Assembly: GCA_964486555.1 (NCBI GenBank)
Contig: CAZANP010000028.1
Location: forward strand, 1 to 23,896
Source of the DNA: 4484-232 sp964486555
GTDB taxonomy: Bacteria > Thermotogota > Thermotogae > Thermotogales > Thermotogaceae
Direction of reading: 5' to 3'
Length of the DNA stretch: 23,896 nt
This document shows, one piece after another, positions 15,125 to 22,113 of the stretch (the first letter of the stretch is position 1; each line of letters opens with the position of its first letter). The notes beneath the pieces were generated by a model that was not told the origin of the DNA, searched no databases, and was given only the letters and a program-made list of their open reading frames with translations. A program made the translations under genes and the position numbers.

Positions 15125-15226
15125 CGTTATCCCCCCTTTCGTTGGTGAGTCTCACAGCTCCGCTCATTGTTAGTTCTTCGCTATCCCCCGCTTCGCTCCT
15201 GAAGAAATACCGCCCCCTAGAATCTA
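15125..15226 (-). promoter_or_regulatory. G-rich leader of the small ORF / HD-GYP transcript
   Basis: About 95-100 bases of untranslated leader separate the promoter from the small ORF. It contains three long G runs (15183-15187, 15206-15210 and 15131-15136 in plus coordinates), a possible stem TTCTTC/GAAGAA enclosing the middle run, and the perfect short palindrome GTGAGACTCAC. GGGGGATAGCGAAGAA in the middle resembles GGGGGATAACGATGAAGAA at the small-ORF start, like a duplicated ribosome-site region. I could not match it to a known riboswitch class. Confidence 0.4.
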
Positions 15227-15255
15227 ATTTTATCATCTTCTAAAAATTGTTTCAA
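15227..15255 (-). promoter_or_regulatory. Sigma-A promoter inside the 3' end of engB
   Basis: On the minus strand TTGAAA (15255-15250), a 17-base spacer and TAAAAT (15232-15227) form a near-consensus promoter. It lies in the last codons of engB and would start a transcript near 15220 carrying the small ORF, the HD-GYP gene and the DUF5317 gene, making them a unit separable from engB. Confidence 0.55.
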
Positions 15256-15817
15256 TTATTTCTAGAATTTTGTCAACTCCCTCTTTTGTAATAGCAGAGT
15301 AAGGTATAAGAGTGTAATCCCCGTACTTTTTTAGGACAGATTTATGAACGTTTATTATTTTCGCTCTCTCAGACCTTTTGACCTTGTCGATCTTCGTCAG
15401 GACAACGACGAAAGGAACATCGAGATCTTTCATCCACGCTATCATCACCTCATCCGTTTCTTGTGGAGGTATCCTACCATCGATCAGAAGGAAAACCAGT
15501 TTCAACGACCATCTCCTTTTGAAATAATCTTCAACCAGCTCCTTCCAACGTCTCTTTTCCGCCTTTGAAACCCTGGCGTATCCGTAACCTGGTAAATCTA
15601 CCATGTAAAAAGACGAATTCACAAGATAAAAATTTATGGACCTCGTCTTTCCAGGATGTTTACTTACGAACGCTATTTTTCTTCCAAACAACGTGTTCAA
15701 AAGTGTAGATTTTCCAACGTTGGATCTCCCAACGAAAGCTACTTCTCCTTTCAAAGGTGGTGGATACTTTCCAGGGTTGTATACCGTATCCACGAGCTCG
15801 ACATTTTTTATGAACAA
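15233..15817 (-). CDS. engB: Ribosome-biogenesis GTPase EngB (YsxC/YihA)
   Basis: 194 residues. EngB is a TrmE-Era-type GTPase needed for late assembly of the 50S subunit. G1 is GRSNVGKS (30-37), G2 lies in PGKTRSINFY (55-64), G3 is DLPGYGYA (74-81), G4 is TKID (141-144) and G5 is SAITKEG (174-180). Length and order match the family exactly. The start is TTG at 15817, with GGAGGG about nine bases upstream; the following residues (FIKNVELVDTVYNPGKYPPP) match the usual EngB N-terminus, so no later start is needed. It lies 15 bases downstream of the Pro-rich secreted protein gene, probably in the same transcript. Its 3' end carries the promoter for the HD-GYP unit. Confidence 0.95.
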   Translation of the reverse strand: MFIKNVELVDTVYNPGKYPPPLKGEVAFVGRSNVGKSTLLNTLFGRKIAFVSKHPGKTRSINFYLVNSSFYMVDLPGYGYARVSKAEKRRWKELVEDYFKRRWSLKLVFLLIDGRIPPQETDEVMIAWMKDLDVPFVVVLTKIDKVKRSERAKIINVHKSVLKKYGDYTLIPYSAITKEGVDKILEIIETIFRR

Positions 15818-15832
15818 AGTGAGATCCCTCCA

Positions 15833-16647
15833 CTACATTTTGAGATAGGATTTGATAGATCCCATGTTCGGTATGAACTGTTCCATATATGTTATGAGAC
15901 CCGTCCTCGGGTCAACGACACTTCTTATGAGCGGCATCATTCTGTACTGGAGTTCTAAAGTTACACCGTTGTAGTCCCTCCCAACCACCACGAGTCTCAA
16001 CCCTATCTGTTTCAAATCGAAGATAACGTCATTGCTCAGAAGCGATGGATTCACGTAGTGTGNNNNNNNNNNNNNNNNNNNNNNNNNNNNNNNNNNNNNN
16101 NNNNNNNNNNNNNNNNNNNNNNNNNNNNNNNNNNNNNNNNNNNNNNNNNNNNNNNNNNNNNNCCTGCACTTCGAAGTAAAGCCTCTGCGTACTTTGGATT
16201 CACGTGGAAGATGCTATCAGAGCTTCTTACCAGTTCCTTCAAACCACTTTGAATGAGCATACCGTCGTTTGAAAGAGATATCCAATCTCTCACTATCTTG
16301 TTGTTTGAGGTTTCCCAAACTATAAAGACGTTCATCCCAGAGAAGGCGCTGGCTTGATTTCCTAGCTTACTACTTCCACTCACCTTGTAATAGACGACAA
16401 GACCCCTTTTGAGCCAATCCGGCAGTTTGAAATTTCCAGGAATGGTCGGAAGCTTCAAGGGCCCAGGTAAACCAACCCGTGGCTGTGGCAGAGGTCCTTG
16501 TTGAGGTGGCTGTTGAGGTAACTGCTGTGGAATCTGACTTGGCATACTGGGGATACCGGGAACTGTTGGAAACCCAGGAACAGATGGTACCTGAGAAATC
16601 ATGCAAATTGGTATGGTCAGGAAGATCAAAAGCCACAACCCTTTCAT
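15833..16647 (-). CDS. Secreted Pro-rich protein, interrupted by scaffold gap
   Basis: Two pieces of one gene flank the gap. The N-terminal piece (ATG 16647 to 16163) has a signal peptide (MKGLWLLIFLTIPICMIS), then a Pro/Gln-rich linker at ~19-65 (repeats of PxxPG and QQPPQ) and a folded part (GLVVYYKVSG, MNVFIVWE, VRDWISLSNDGML). The C-terminal piece (16062 to the TAG at 15833) continues HYVNPSLLSNDVIFDL to the end SYLKM. I do not recognise the family. The Cys in the signal region lacks a normal lipobox. ATG 16647 is chosen because GGGGTGGGGAG precedes it; GTG 16671 is an alternative. The two pieces do not join in frame if the gap is exactly 100. It is followed after 15 bases by engB. Confidence 0.65.
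16063..16162. other. Scaffold gap (100 N)
   Basis: Exactly 100 N inside the Pro-rich protein gene. For the two flanking pieces to form one frame, the true missing length must leave remainder 2 when divided by 3; 100 leaves 1, so the number is a placeholder. Confidence 0.95.
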
Positions 16648-16686
16648 ACTCCCCACCCCAATACCACTCACCTTTGGTTACAGAAT

Positions 16687-16692
16687 ATTATA
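16687..16692 (-). promoter_or_regulatory. -10 element for the Pro-rich protein / engB transcript
   Basis: A perfect TATAAT on the minus strand, 39 bases upstream of the ATG at 16647 and only three bases after the U tract of the csp terminator. The -35 would fall in the terminator stem (TTAAAA or similar), a poor match, so strength is uncertain. Confidence 0.4.
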
Positions 16693-16695
16693 ATG

Positions 16696-16723
16696 AAAAA
16701 AGCCCTGGTTTTAAAACCAGGGC
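16696..16723 (-). terminator. Rho-independent terminator of the cold shock gene
   Basis: On the minus strand GCCCTGGTTTT (16712-16702) and AAAACCAGGGC (16723-16713) form an 11-pair perfect inverted repeat; in transcript order the G/C-rich arm GCCCTGG is followed by the A/U centre and the matching CCAGGGC, then six U. It lies 21 bases after the csp stop codon. Confidence 0.92.
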
Positions 16724-16744
16724 CTTCAATTAATCCAAGAGAAC

Positions 16745-16945
16745 TCATTCTATGGGTCTGACATTTATGGCTTGTAATCCCTTGGATCCCTTCTGGACAT
16801 CGAACTCGACTTTCTGATTCTCCTGGAGTGTTTTAAAACCATCCATCTGGATGGCGCTCCAATGAACGAAGATGTCTTCACCATCTTCCCGGGTTATGAA
16901 CCCAAAACCCTTTCTTGAATCAAACCACTTCACTGTACCTCTCAT
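16745..16945 (-). CDS. Cold shock protein (CspA family)
   Basis: 66 residues, a single OB-fold that binds single-stranded RNA/DNA and acts as an RNA chaperone. RNP1 is KGFGFIT (residues 12-18) and RNP2 is DIFVHW (about 24-29), both with their aromatic residues. W at position 7 in TVKWFDSRKG is the usual surface tryptophan. The ATG at 16945 is chosen from AGGAGGAG seven bases upstream; an in-frame extension to 16987 is not family-like and overlaps the predicted transcription start. It has its own promoter and a strong terminator, so it is a single-gene unit. It diverges from the histidine kinase gene. Confidence 0.96.
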   Translation of the reverse strand: MRGTVKWFDSRKGFGFITREDGEDIFVHWSAIQMDGFKTLQENQKVEFDVQKGSKGLQAINVRPIE

Positions 16946-16970
16946 AAAGCTTCTCCTCCTTTTGATCACT

Positions 16971-16983
16971 CCGCTAAAAGCGG
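16971..16983 (-). promoter_or_regulatory. Small hairpin at the 5' end of the csp mRNA
   Basis: CCGCT-TTT-AGCGG forms a five-pair stem within a few bases of the predicted csp transcription start. A stem at the extreme 5' end commonly stabilises short mRNAs; a cold-shock switch would need a longer leader than the ~42 bases here. Confidence 0.4.
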
Positions 16984-16993
16984 GCATGCTTCT

Positions 16994-17022
16994 AATCTAC
17001 ACTTATTTTCACTGAAAGTCAA
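16994..17022 (-). promoter_or_regulatory. Sigma-A promoter of the csp gene
   Basis: On the minus strand TTGACT (17022-17017), 17 bases, TAGATT (16999-16994). Near-consensus -35 and ideal spacing, ~50 bases upstream of the csp ATG. It is the best promoter in the window. Confidence 0.65.
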
Positions 17023-17120
17023 GTTATCTGAATTTTCCATTTTGAAAGTGTTTACGATGTTTCTTCATTATAAATTTTCCTAAAAGACATGTTGGGACTG
17101 GGAAGGTTTTAAAAAAAGGG

Positions 17121-17126
17121 TATAAT
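17121..17126 (+). promoter_or_regulatory. -10 element of the histidine kinase transcript
   Basis: A perfect TATAAT 20 bases before the kinase start codon, giving a leader of only ~14 bases that contains the GGTGGTGGG ribosome site. No clear -35 at 16-18 bases; an A run (17111-17117) occupies the spacer. Confidence 0.4.
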
Positions 17127-17146
17127 TTCCTTATGGTGGTGGGAAA

Positions 17147-18661
17147 ATGCCGGAAATCGGTACTTCTTCGAAAATAATAACTTTATTTTCCAGTTTCATA
17201 ATGGAACTTGCCAATGTAAAAAAGACCGAGGATATAGGAGAAGCCCTGCTGAAACTGGTTAAGAAGCTTGTGGATTGTGAATGGATCCTTTTTTTATCTA
17301 AAGACAAGGAAATACTGCTTAAAGATCCGAAGGATATCGAAATAGACCTGAAAAAGCACGAGGACATGATAGATTGGTCCATGAAAACAAGTAACAGCGC
17401 GTTTTTGGATGACAGTGACGGAAAAGTTGGTTTGATACCCATGACGAAGAAAGGAGAGGCTTTCGGTGTCATAGCCCTGCTCATAAAAGAGGAGCCAACA
17501 CTGGAGGATATGGACACGCTGAGGGTGTTTTCGTTTCTTTCTTCCGTCGTCCTTGAGAATTTGAGGTTGTATGAAGAATTGCTCGAGAAGAACAAACTGG
17601 TTGAAGAAACGAAAGAGTACCTGAAAAACATACTGGATACGTTCCCCGAGATGGTTTTCGTGTATTCTGAGAAGGATGGCATGGTATTTAAGAACAGAAG
17701 GTTCGAGGATGAAGCGGACGATGAAGATCTTATAAACGAGGCTGTGAACATATCGAAACAAGTTATAGAGACTGGTATGAGAAGGATCGGAGAGTATGAG
17801 AAAAACGGTGTGTTCTATTCCATAACGTCTGAACCACTGAAGCATGAGAACGATACACAGGCGGTTACAACCATCGTCAACGTGACCAGCACCAAGGAAC
17901 TGGAAAGGTTGAAAGAGCTGGATAGGATGAAAATGGAATTCATATCAAACATATCCCATGAATTGAGGACACCTCTTGCAGCGATAAAAGCTTATTCTGA
18001 AACTATTCTGACGAGTCTTAAGGATCTGGACACGGATACCTTGAAAGATTTCATGGACACCATATACAACCAGAGCAGACATCTTGAGGAACTGTTGAAC
18101 GAGCTTCTGGATTTCTCAAGGATCGAGCAGAAGGCTTTGAAACTTGAAAAAATCAGGGTGGATGTTGTGAGTCTGTGCAGAGAAGCTGTGAATTCGATGA
18201 TGGAATACGCAAAATCCAAGGGAGTGGAACTCTCTTTCGAGACAGATCTCGATTCTCTGGAAACGCTCATTGATCCAAAAAGGTTGAAACAGGTCCTTTT
18301 CAATCTCATAAGCAACGGTGTGAAGTTTTCAAAGAAGGATTTGGAAGAAAAGTACGTGAAGGTTTCCCTATCCAAGGAAGACGATGGATTTCTCATAGTG
18401 GTTGAGGATAACGGTGTTGGGATTCCCGAGGATAAAAAGGATAGAATCTTCGAGAAATTCTACAGGGTCGATTCTTCCCTGACATACGAGGTCTCAGGAA
18501 CCGGTCTTGGGTTGACGATAACGAAAGAGATAGTGGAGCTTCACGGAGGAAGAATATGGGTCGAGAGTGAAGTTGGAAAGGGATCCAGATTCTTCGTCTG
18601 GATTCCGGTGGAGAAGGTGCAAAATGATGGTGACGGTGGACAAGATTCTGGAGAAGGTTGA
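17147..18661 (+). CDS. Sensor histidine kinase, HK853 (TM0853) type
   Basis: 504 residues. Layout: an N-terminal GAF-like region (~1-140), a PAS-like region (~150-245, LDTFPEMVFVYSEKDGMVF to VTTIVNVTSTKELE), a coiled linker, HisKA with the H box SNISHELRTPLAAIKAY (phosphoacceptor H271), then the ATPase domain: N box LFNLISNGVKFSKK, G1 VEDNGVGIPED, F box FEKFYRVDSS and G2 GTGLGLTITKEI. The last part, ELHGGRIWVESEVGKGSRFF, strongly resembles T. maritima HK853, a well-studied kinase whose partner regulator RR468 is encoded elsewhere. No response regulator lies in this window either. I see no clear membrane helix, so it is probably cytoplasmic. It overlaps the HDOD gene by 38 bases, so output and HDOD expression are linked. 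The signal it senses is unknown. Confidence 0.95.
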   Translation: MPEIGTSSKIITLFSSFIMELANVKKTEDIGEALLKLVKKLVDCEWILFLSKDKEILLKDPKDIEIDLKKHEDMIDWSMKTSNSAFLDDSDGKVGLIPMTKKGEAFGVIALLIKEEPTLEDMDTLRVFSFLSSVVLENLRLYEELLEKNKLVEETKEYLKNILDTFPEMVFVYSEKDGMVFKNRRFEDEADDEDLINEAVNISKQVIETGMRRIGEYEKNGVFYSITSEPLKHENDTQAVTTIVNVTSTKELERLKELDRMKMEFISNISHELRTPLAAIKAYSETILTSLKDLDTDTLKDFMDTIYNQSRHLEELLNELLDFSRIEQKALKLEKIRVDVVSLCREAVNSMMEYAKSKGVELSFETDLDSLETLIDPKRLKQVLFNLISNGVKFSKKDLEEKYVKVSLSKEDDGFLIVVEDNGVGIPEDKKDRIFEKFYRVDSSLTYEVSGTGLGLTITKEIVELHGGRIWVESEVGKGSRFFVWIPVEKVQNDGDGGQDSGEG

Positions 18662-19481
18662 AGACCTTCCAAGTCCAGACTTCGTGGTTCAGAGGATCGT
18701 ACAGGTTGCGTCAAATCCAAACGCCTCTGCTAAGGAAGTGTCACAGGTCATATCAACTGACCCCAGTCTGAGTTCAAGGATTTTAAAGATAGCGAATTCC
18801 GCTTACTACGGTATACCAAGGAAAATATCCATTTTGAGTGAGGCGGTTATGATACTGGGATTCAAAACCGTAAGGAATCTCGCGTTGAGTGTCTTCACTT
18901 ACGATAGATTCTTTAAAAAAGGGGATGAAAAAAGCCCTATCGATAGGAAAAGATTGTGGAGACACTTCGTCGTGACCGCGGTGATCGCAGAGACCTTGGC
19001 TTCAACGGTTGGATATCCTGTAAAGGAGGAGTTGTTCATAACAGGGCTTCTTCACGATATCGGTAAGATCATATACGATGTGATAACTCCAAAGATCCTG
19101 GCAAGCGCCTACGAAGTGGCCTCCAGAATGAAGAAGACGTTCACGGATGTGGAGAGCGATCTTGGAATACCCCATCATGGTATAATCGGGGCAAAGCTCC
19201 TGGAAAAGTGGAATTTTCCGGATCTCATAATAACGACCGTCGAGAACCACCATAACCCTTCTTCCGCGAGAGAGAGTGTGTATTCGGAAATAGTGTCCAT
19301 GGTTCACATATCGGATGTCCTTGCAAACCTCTTGTATCCAGGGGATTCTCTTTCCTTCGGTGATCCTCACCTCGATCCCGAAGCCCTCAACGATATATCC
19401 ATAAAACCCAAAGGGCTTTTAAATCTATTGGAAAAATCCAAAGAGATGATCTCCAAAGCCAAAGAGCTTTTGGACATGTAG
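18624..19481 (+). CDS. HDOD-domain protein
   Basis: 285 residues. The HDOD domain (~10-210) is a divergent HD fold used in bacterial signalling; most members lack phosphodiesterase activity and act as scaffolds. Visible: LPSPDFVVQRIVQVASNP, KEVSQVISTDPSLSSRILK, IANSAYYG, VMILGFKTVRNLALSV, FITGLLHDIGKI, GIIGAKLLEKWNFP and ENHHNPS. The HD pair in LLHDIGK is retained, so catalysis cannot be excluded. ATG 18624 and ATG 18627 are in tandem; GGAGAAGGTG lies 4 and 7 bases upstream, so the second is also possible. The gene starts inside the kinase gene and ends 15 bases before rbfA, so it belongs to the same operon. A frame open from 18567 has no ribosome site. Confidence 0.88.
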   Translation: MMVTVDKILEKVEDLPSPDFVVQRIVQVASNPNASAKEVSQVISTDPSLSSRILKIANSAYYGIPRKISILSEAVMILGFKTVRNLALSVFTYDRFFKKGDEKSPIDRKRLWRHFVVTAVIAETLASTVGYPVKEELFITGLLHDIGKIIYDVITPKILASAYEVASRMKKTFTDVESDLGIPHHGIIGAKLLEKWNFPDLIITTVENHHNPSSARESVYSEIVSMVHISDVLANLLYPGDSLSFGDPHLDPEALNDISIKPKGLLNLLEKSKEMISKAKELLDM

Positions 19482-19496
19482 AGGAGGTGTAGAAAT

Positions 19497-19871
19497 ATGC
19501 ACCCAAGTTACAGAAAAGCCATGCTGGAATCTGAAATGTTGAAACTTCTCTCTGAAGCCCTCTCTCAGATGAAAGATCCTAGAATCCAGAAAGAGCTCGT
19601 GACAATAACCAGAGTTGAGCTTTCGAAGGATAAAAGATATGCAGACGTTTATGTGAGTTGTATAGGTGGCGATAAGGAAAAGGTGATCGAGATCTTGGAT
19701 CACGCCAAGGGTTACTTCAGGACCTACGTTGCGAAGAACCTGAAACTCTTCACTGCACCAGAGATAAGATTCAGAGAAGATAAAGGAATAGAATCGAGTG
19801 TCAGAGTTCATAAACTTCTGGTGGAGATGGGATACGATCCCCTGAAGGAAGAGGAGGAAAAGCAAGAGTGA
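19497..19871 (+). CDS. rbfA: 30S ribosome-binding factor RbfA
   Basis: 124 residues. RbfA binds the immature 30S subunit near the 5' helix of 16S rRNA and helps its final folding. The KH-like fold is recognised from HPSYRKAMLESEMLKLLSEA, KDPRIQKELVTITRVELSKDKRYADVYVS, AKGYFRTYVAKNLKLFTAPEIRF and VRVHKLLVEM. Length is normal for the family, with a charged Glu/Lys-rich tail. GAGGAGGTG precedes the ATG at 19497 by about eight bases. The stop overlaps the GTG start of truB by 4 bases (GTGA), so the two are translationally coupled. rbfA-truB-ribF is a conserved order in many bacteria. Confidence 0.94.
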   Translation: MHPSYRKAMLESEMLKLLSEALSQMKDPRIQKELVTITRVELSKDKRYADVYVSCIGGDKEKVIEILDHAKGYFRTYVAKNLKLFTAPEIRFREDKGIESSVRVHKLLVEMGYDPLKEEEEKQE

Positions 19872-20800
19872 AGTCCGGTCTCATAGTAGGGTACAAACCA
19901 AAAGGTCCAACCTCTCACGATGCAGTGGAAGAGGTCAGGAGGAAATTGAAGATAAGGAAAGTGGGACATGCGGGAACTCTGGATCCTTTCGCAGAGGGTG
20001 TTCTGATCTTGGGGATCAATCAAGGAACGAGAGTCCTCGAATTTTACAAGGATAAGAGGAAGGTTTATTGGGTTAAGATGAAACTGGGTATCGTAACCGA
20101 GACGTTCGATATAACAGGTGAAGTGGTTGAAGAGAGGGACTGCAATGTAACCTGCGAGGAGATAAAAAAAGCGGTGCTGTCCTTCGTTGGAGAATACCTG
20201 CAGATCCCACCTGCATATTCTGCCAGAAAGTACAAGGGGGAACGCCTGTACAAGCTCGCAAGAGAAGGAAAGATAATCAGGCTTCCCCCTAAAAAGGTTT
20301 TCATATACAGAATATGGGATATAGAGATAGAGGATGATACGGTATCCTTTAGGGTGGAGACATCTCCTGGGACTTACATAAGATCCCTGTGTATGGATGT
20401 GGGGTACAAACTGGGATGTGGTGCAACTGCTTTGGAATTGGTCCGTGAAGCTGTTGGGGAGTTCTCTATAGATACCTCCATCAACGTTTTTGAAGCATCC
20501 CCAGAAGATCTTGAAAATTCCATAATACCTCTTAACGAGACTCTCGAATGGCTTCCGGCTTTGATCGTAACTGAAGACTGGATAGACAGAATCCTGAATG
20601 GAGCACAACTTTTCCTAGAGGGTGTTTCAGGGGTAGAAGGAGTCTTCAAAAAGGGAGATATCGTTCGCTTGATCGATGACGAGGGTAACCTGATAGCGAT
20701 AGCAATATCCGAAAGAAGCTCGAAATTTCTGGAAACTTTGAGGAAACAGGGAAGGAACGAAAGAGTAGCGAAACTCTACAAAGTTTTCAAGGAGAGATGA
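19868..20800 (+). CDS. truB: tRNA pseudouridine-55 synthase TruB
   Basis: 310 residues. Converts U55 in the T loop of tRNAs to pseudouridine. The catalytic motif is GHAGTLDPFAEGVLILG with D39; other family blocks are KPKGPTSHDAV (10-20), YWVKMKLGIVTETFDITGEV, QIPPAYSARKYKGERLYKLAREG and VETSPGTYIRSLCMDVG. The C-terminal ~75 residues (from NGAQLFLEGVSG) are a PUA-like RNA-binding domain. The start is GTG at 19868, overlapping the rbfA stop, with GAGGAGG ten bases upstream. The stop overlaps the first ATG of ribF. Confidence 0.96.
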   Translation: MKSGLIVGYKPKGPTSHDAVEEVRRKLKIRKVGHAGTLDPFAEGVLILGINQGTRVLEFYKDKRKVYWVKMKLGIVTETFDITGEVVEERDCNVTCEEIKKAVLSFVGEYLQIPPAYSARKYKGERLYKLAREGKIIRLPPKKVFIYRIWDIEIEDDTVSFRVETSPGTYIRSLCMDVGYKLGCGATALELVREAVGEFSIDTSINVFEASPEDLENSIIPLNETLEWLPALIVTEDWIDRILNGAQLFLEGVSGVEGVFKKGDIVRLIDDEGNLIAIAISERSSKFLETLRKQGRNERVAKLYKVFKER

Positions 20801-20802
20801 GA

Positions 20803-21684
20803 ATGATCGTGATGAGTATAGGGGTCTTCGATGGTGTGCATGTGGGTCATGAAACGATTCTGAAAATGTTGATAGATATGGGCAGAAGGAAGAAGGCGAA
20901 AACGCTGGTTTTGACCATCCTCTATCCTATGGATTATTACAGACAGAACTTCGATGGGTTGATAACATCCGTTACCGAGAGAATTTCAATCCTCCAGGAG
21001 AGGATAGACATGGTGGAGACACTGGATCTGATCGAAGTCAAGGATCTGGATCCTCATACTTTCTTCAAAGAATGGATAGAGAAGAGAGAAGTCGTTGGAC
21101 TGGTAGTTGGGGAGGACTTCAGATTTGGAAAAGGTGGAGTGGGGGATGTGAATCTCCTTGAAAAACTCTGTAAGGACTCCGATATAGAACTCGTCGTTGC
21201 CAGAGATGTGAAGATCGATGGGAGGAGAGTCAGCAGTTCTGTCATAAGGAGACTGGTGAGGGAAGGAAAGGTGGAAGAAGCCGCAAGATTCTTAGGAAGA
21301 CCCTTCAAAATAACCGGTAAAGTTTACAGAGACACGGGGCTTGGTCACAAAATAGGATTCCCAACTGCTAACATCGACAGGGGTCATGAGTTCCTAGTTA
21401 TCCCCAGATTCGGTGTTTACTCTGCGAAAGTTACACTCCCTTGGGGTGAAGAGAGGGTTGGAGTTGCGAACATCGGAACGAGACCGACGATCGGTGGTGA
21501 GGATGTGAAATACGAAGTTCATATACTGGACTTCGATGGGGATCTTTACGGAAGATTTCTGGAAATGAATCTCATCAAATTTTTAAGGCCAGAAAAGAAA
21601 TTCAGGTCACTCGAAGAATTGAAGGAGGCAATTTCTGAGGATGTGAAAAAAGTGAAAGAACAAGTTGAAGAATTTCTGGTATAA
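20803..21684 (+). CDS. ribF: Bifunctional riboflavin kinase / FAD synthetase RibF
   Basis: About 293 residues. Makes FMN from riboflavin and then FAD from FMN with ATP. The N-terminal nucleotidyltransferase half shows SIGVFDGVHVGHETIL, VVGEDFRFGKGGVGDV and GRRVSSSVIRRLVREG. The C-terminal flavokinase half shows GRPFKITGKV, GHKIGFPTANID, ANIGTRPTIGG and EVHILDFDGDLYGR. ATG 20797 overlaps the truB stop as ATGA but has GGAG only two bases upstream; ATG 20803 has it at eight bases and is preferred, removing two residues. The stop codon overlaps the extended -10 of the yajC-secDF unit. Confidence 0.95.
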   Translation: MIVMSIGVFDGVHVGHETILKMLIDMGRRKKAKTLVLTILYPMDYYRQNFDGLITSVTERISILQERIDMVETLDLIEVKDLDPHTFFKEWIEKREVVGLVVGEDFRFGKGGVGDVNLLEKLCKDSDIELVVARDVKIDGRRVSSSVIRRLVREGKVEEAARFLGRPFKITGKVYRDTGLGHKIGFPTANIDRGHEFLVIPRFGVYSAKVTLPWGEERVGVANIGTRPTIGGEDVKYEVHILDFDGDLYGRFLEMNLIKFLRPEKKFRSLEELKEAISEDVKKVKEQVEEFLV

Positions 21685-21685
21685 T
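21677..21685 (+). promoter_or_regulatory. Extended -10 promoter for yajC-secDF
   Basis: TGGTATAAT is a perfect extended -10 overlapping the last codons of ribF, 45 bases before the yajC start. No convincing -35 is present. It would let the export genes be transcribed apart from the kinase-ribF operon. The GTATAA also happens to encode Val-stop, so chance cannot be excluded. Confidence 0.42.
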
Positions 21686-21730
21686 CATTCCTCGATTTGG
21701 AAAAAATATTTTTGAAGGGAGGTAAGTTGG

Positions 21731-22099
21731 ATGCCAACCATTCTTTACAGTGGTCCTCCAGGAGCGAGTGGAAGTCCATCTGGAACAACACCGGCTGCAG
21801 GTTCTTCGTGGTTCAGCATGATATTCCTTCTTCTGATATTCTTCTTGATGTTTTACTTCCTCATAATACTCCCCCAGAGAAAAAGGGAAAAGGATTTCCA
21901 GAGGATGATAAGCGCTTTGAGAAGAGGGGACATAGTCGTTACGGTGGGAGGAATCGTGGGAAGAGTTATAGATATAAGGAAGGACACGGTTAAGATAAAG
22001 ACAGCGACTGCTACTGAACTCGAAATAACCAAGAGAGCGATCGCGAACGTTATGAGAGAAAGAGAGACCAAGGAAAAGACAGAAAAGACAGGTGAATGA
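21731..22099 (+). CDS. yajC: Preprotein translocase accessory subunit YajC
   Basis: 122 residues. YajC joins SecDF beside the SecYEG channel. A Pro/Gly/Ser-rich N-terminus (GPPGASGSPSGTTPAAG) precedes a single membrane helix at ~27-49 (FSMIFLLLIFFLMFYFLIIL), then PQRKREKDFQRM, RRGDIVVTVGGIVGRVIDI and VKIKTATATELEITKRAI, the conserved cytoplasmic SH3-like part. The N-terminal extension is longer than in Escherichia coli. GGGAGGT lies seven bases before the ATG. It is followed 14 bases later by secD. Confidence 0.95.
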   Translation: MPTILYSGPPGASGSPSGTTPAAGSSWFSMIFLLLIFFLMFYFLIILPQRKREKDFQRMISALRRGDIVVTVGGIVGRVIDIRKDTVKIKTATATELEITKRAIANVMRERETKEKTEKTGE

Positions 22100-22113
22100 G
22101 GAGGTAAGAAACC

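Noticed and set aside
15125..15226. Known riboswitch classes (c-di-GMP-I, c-di-AMP/ydaO, preQ1, fluoride, THF, SAM)
   Set aside because: None of the conserved cores I know for these classes is present; a covariance search would settle it.
15054..15236. 60-codon minus-strand frame overlapping the small ORF in another frame
   Set aside because: No ribosome site before any of its starts, begins in the promoter, and its product is a mix of charged residues. The 28-codon frame has a far better start and a coherent hydrophobic pattern.
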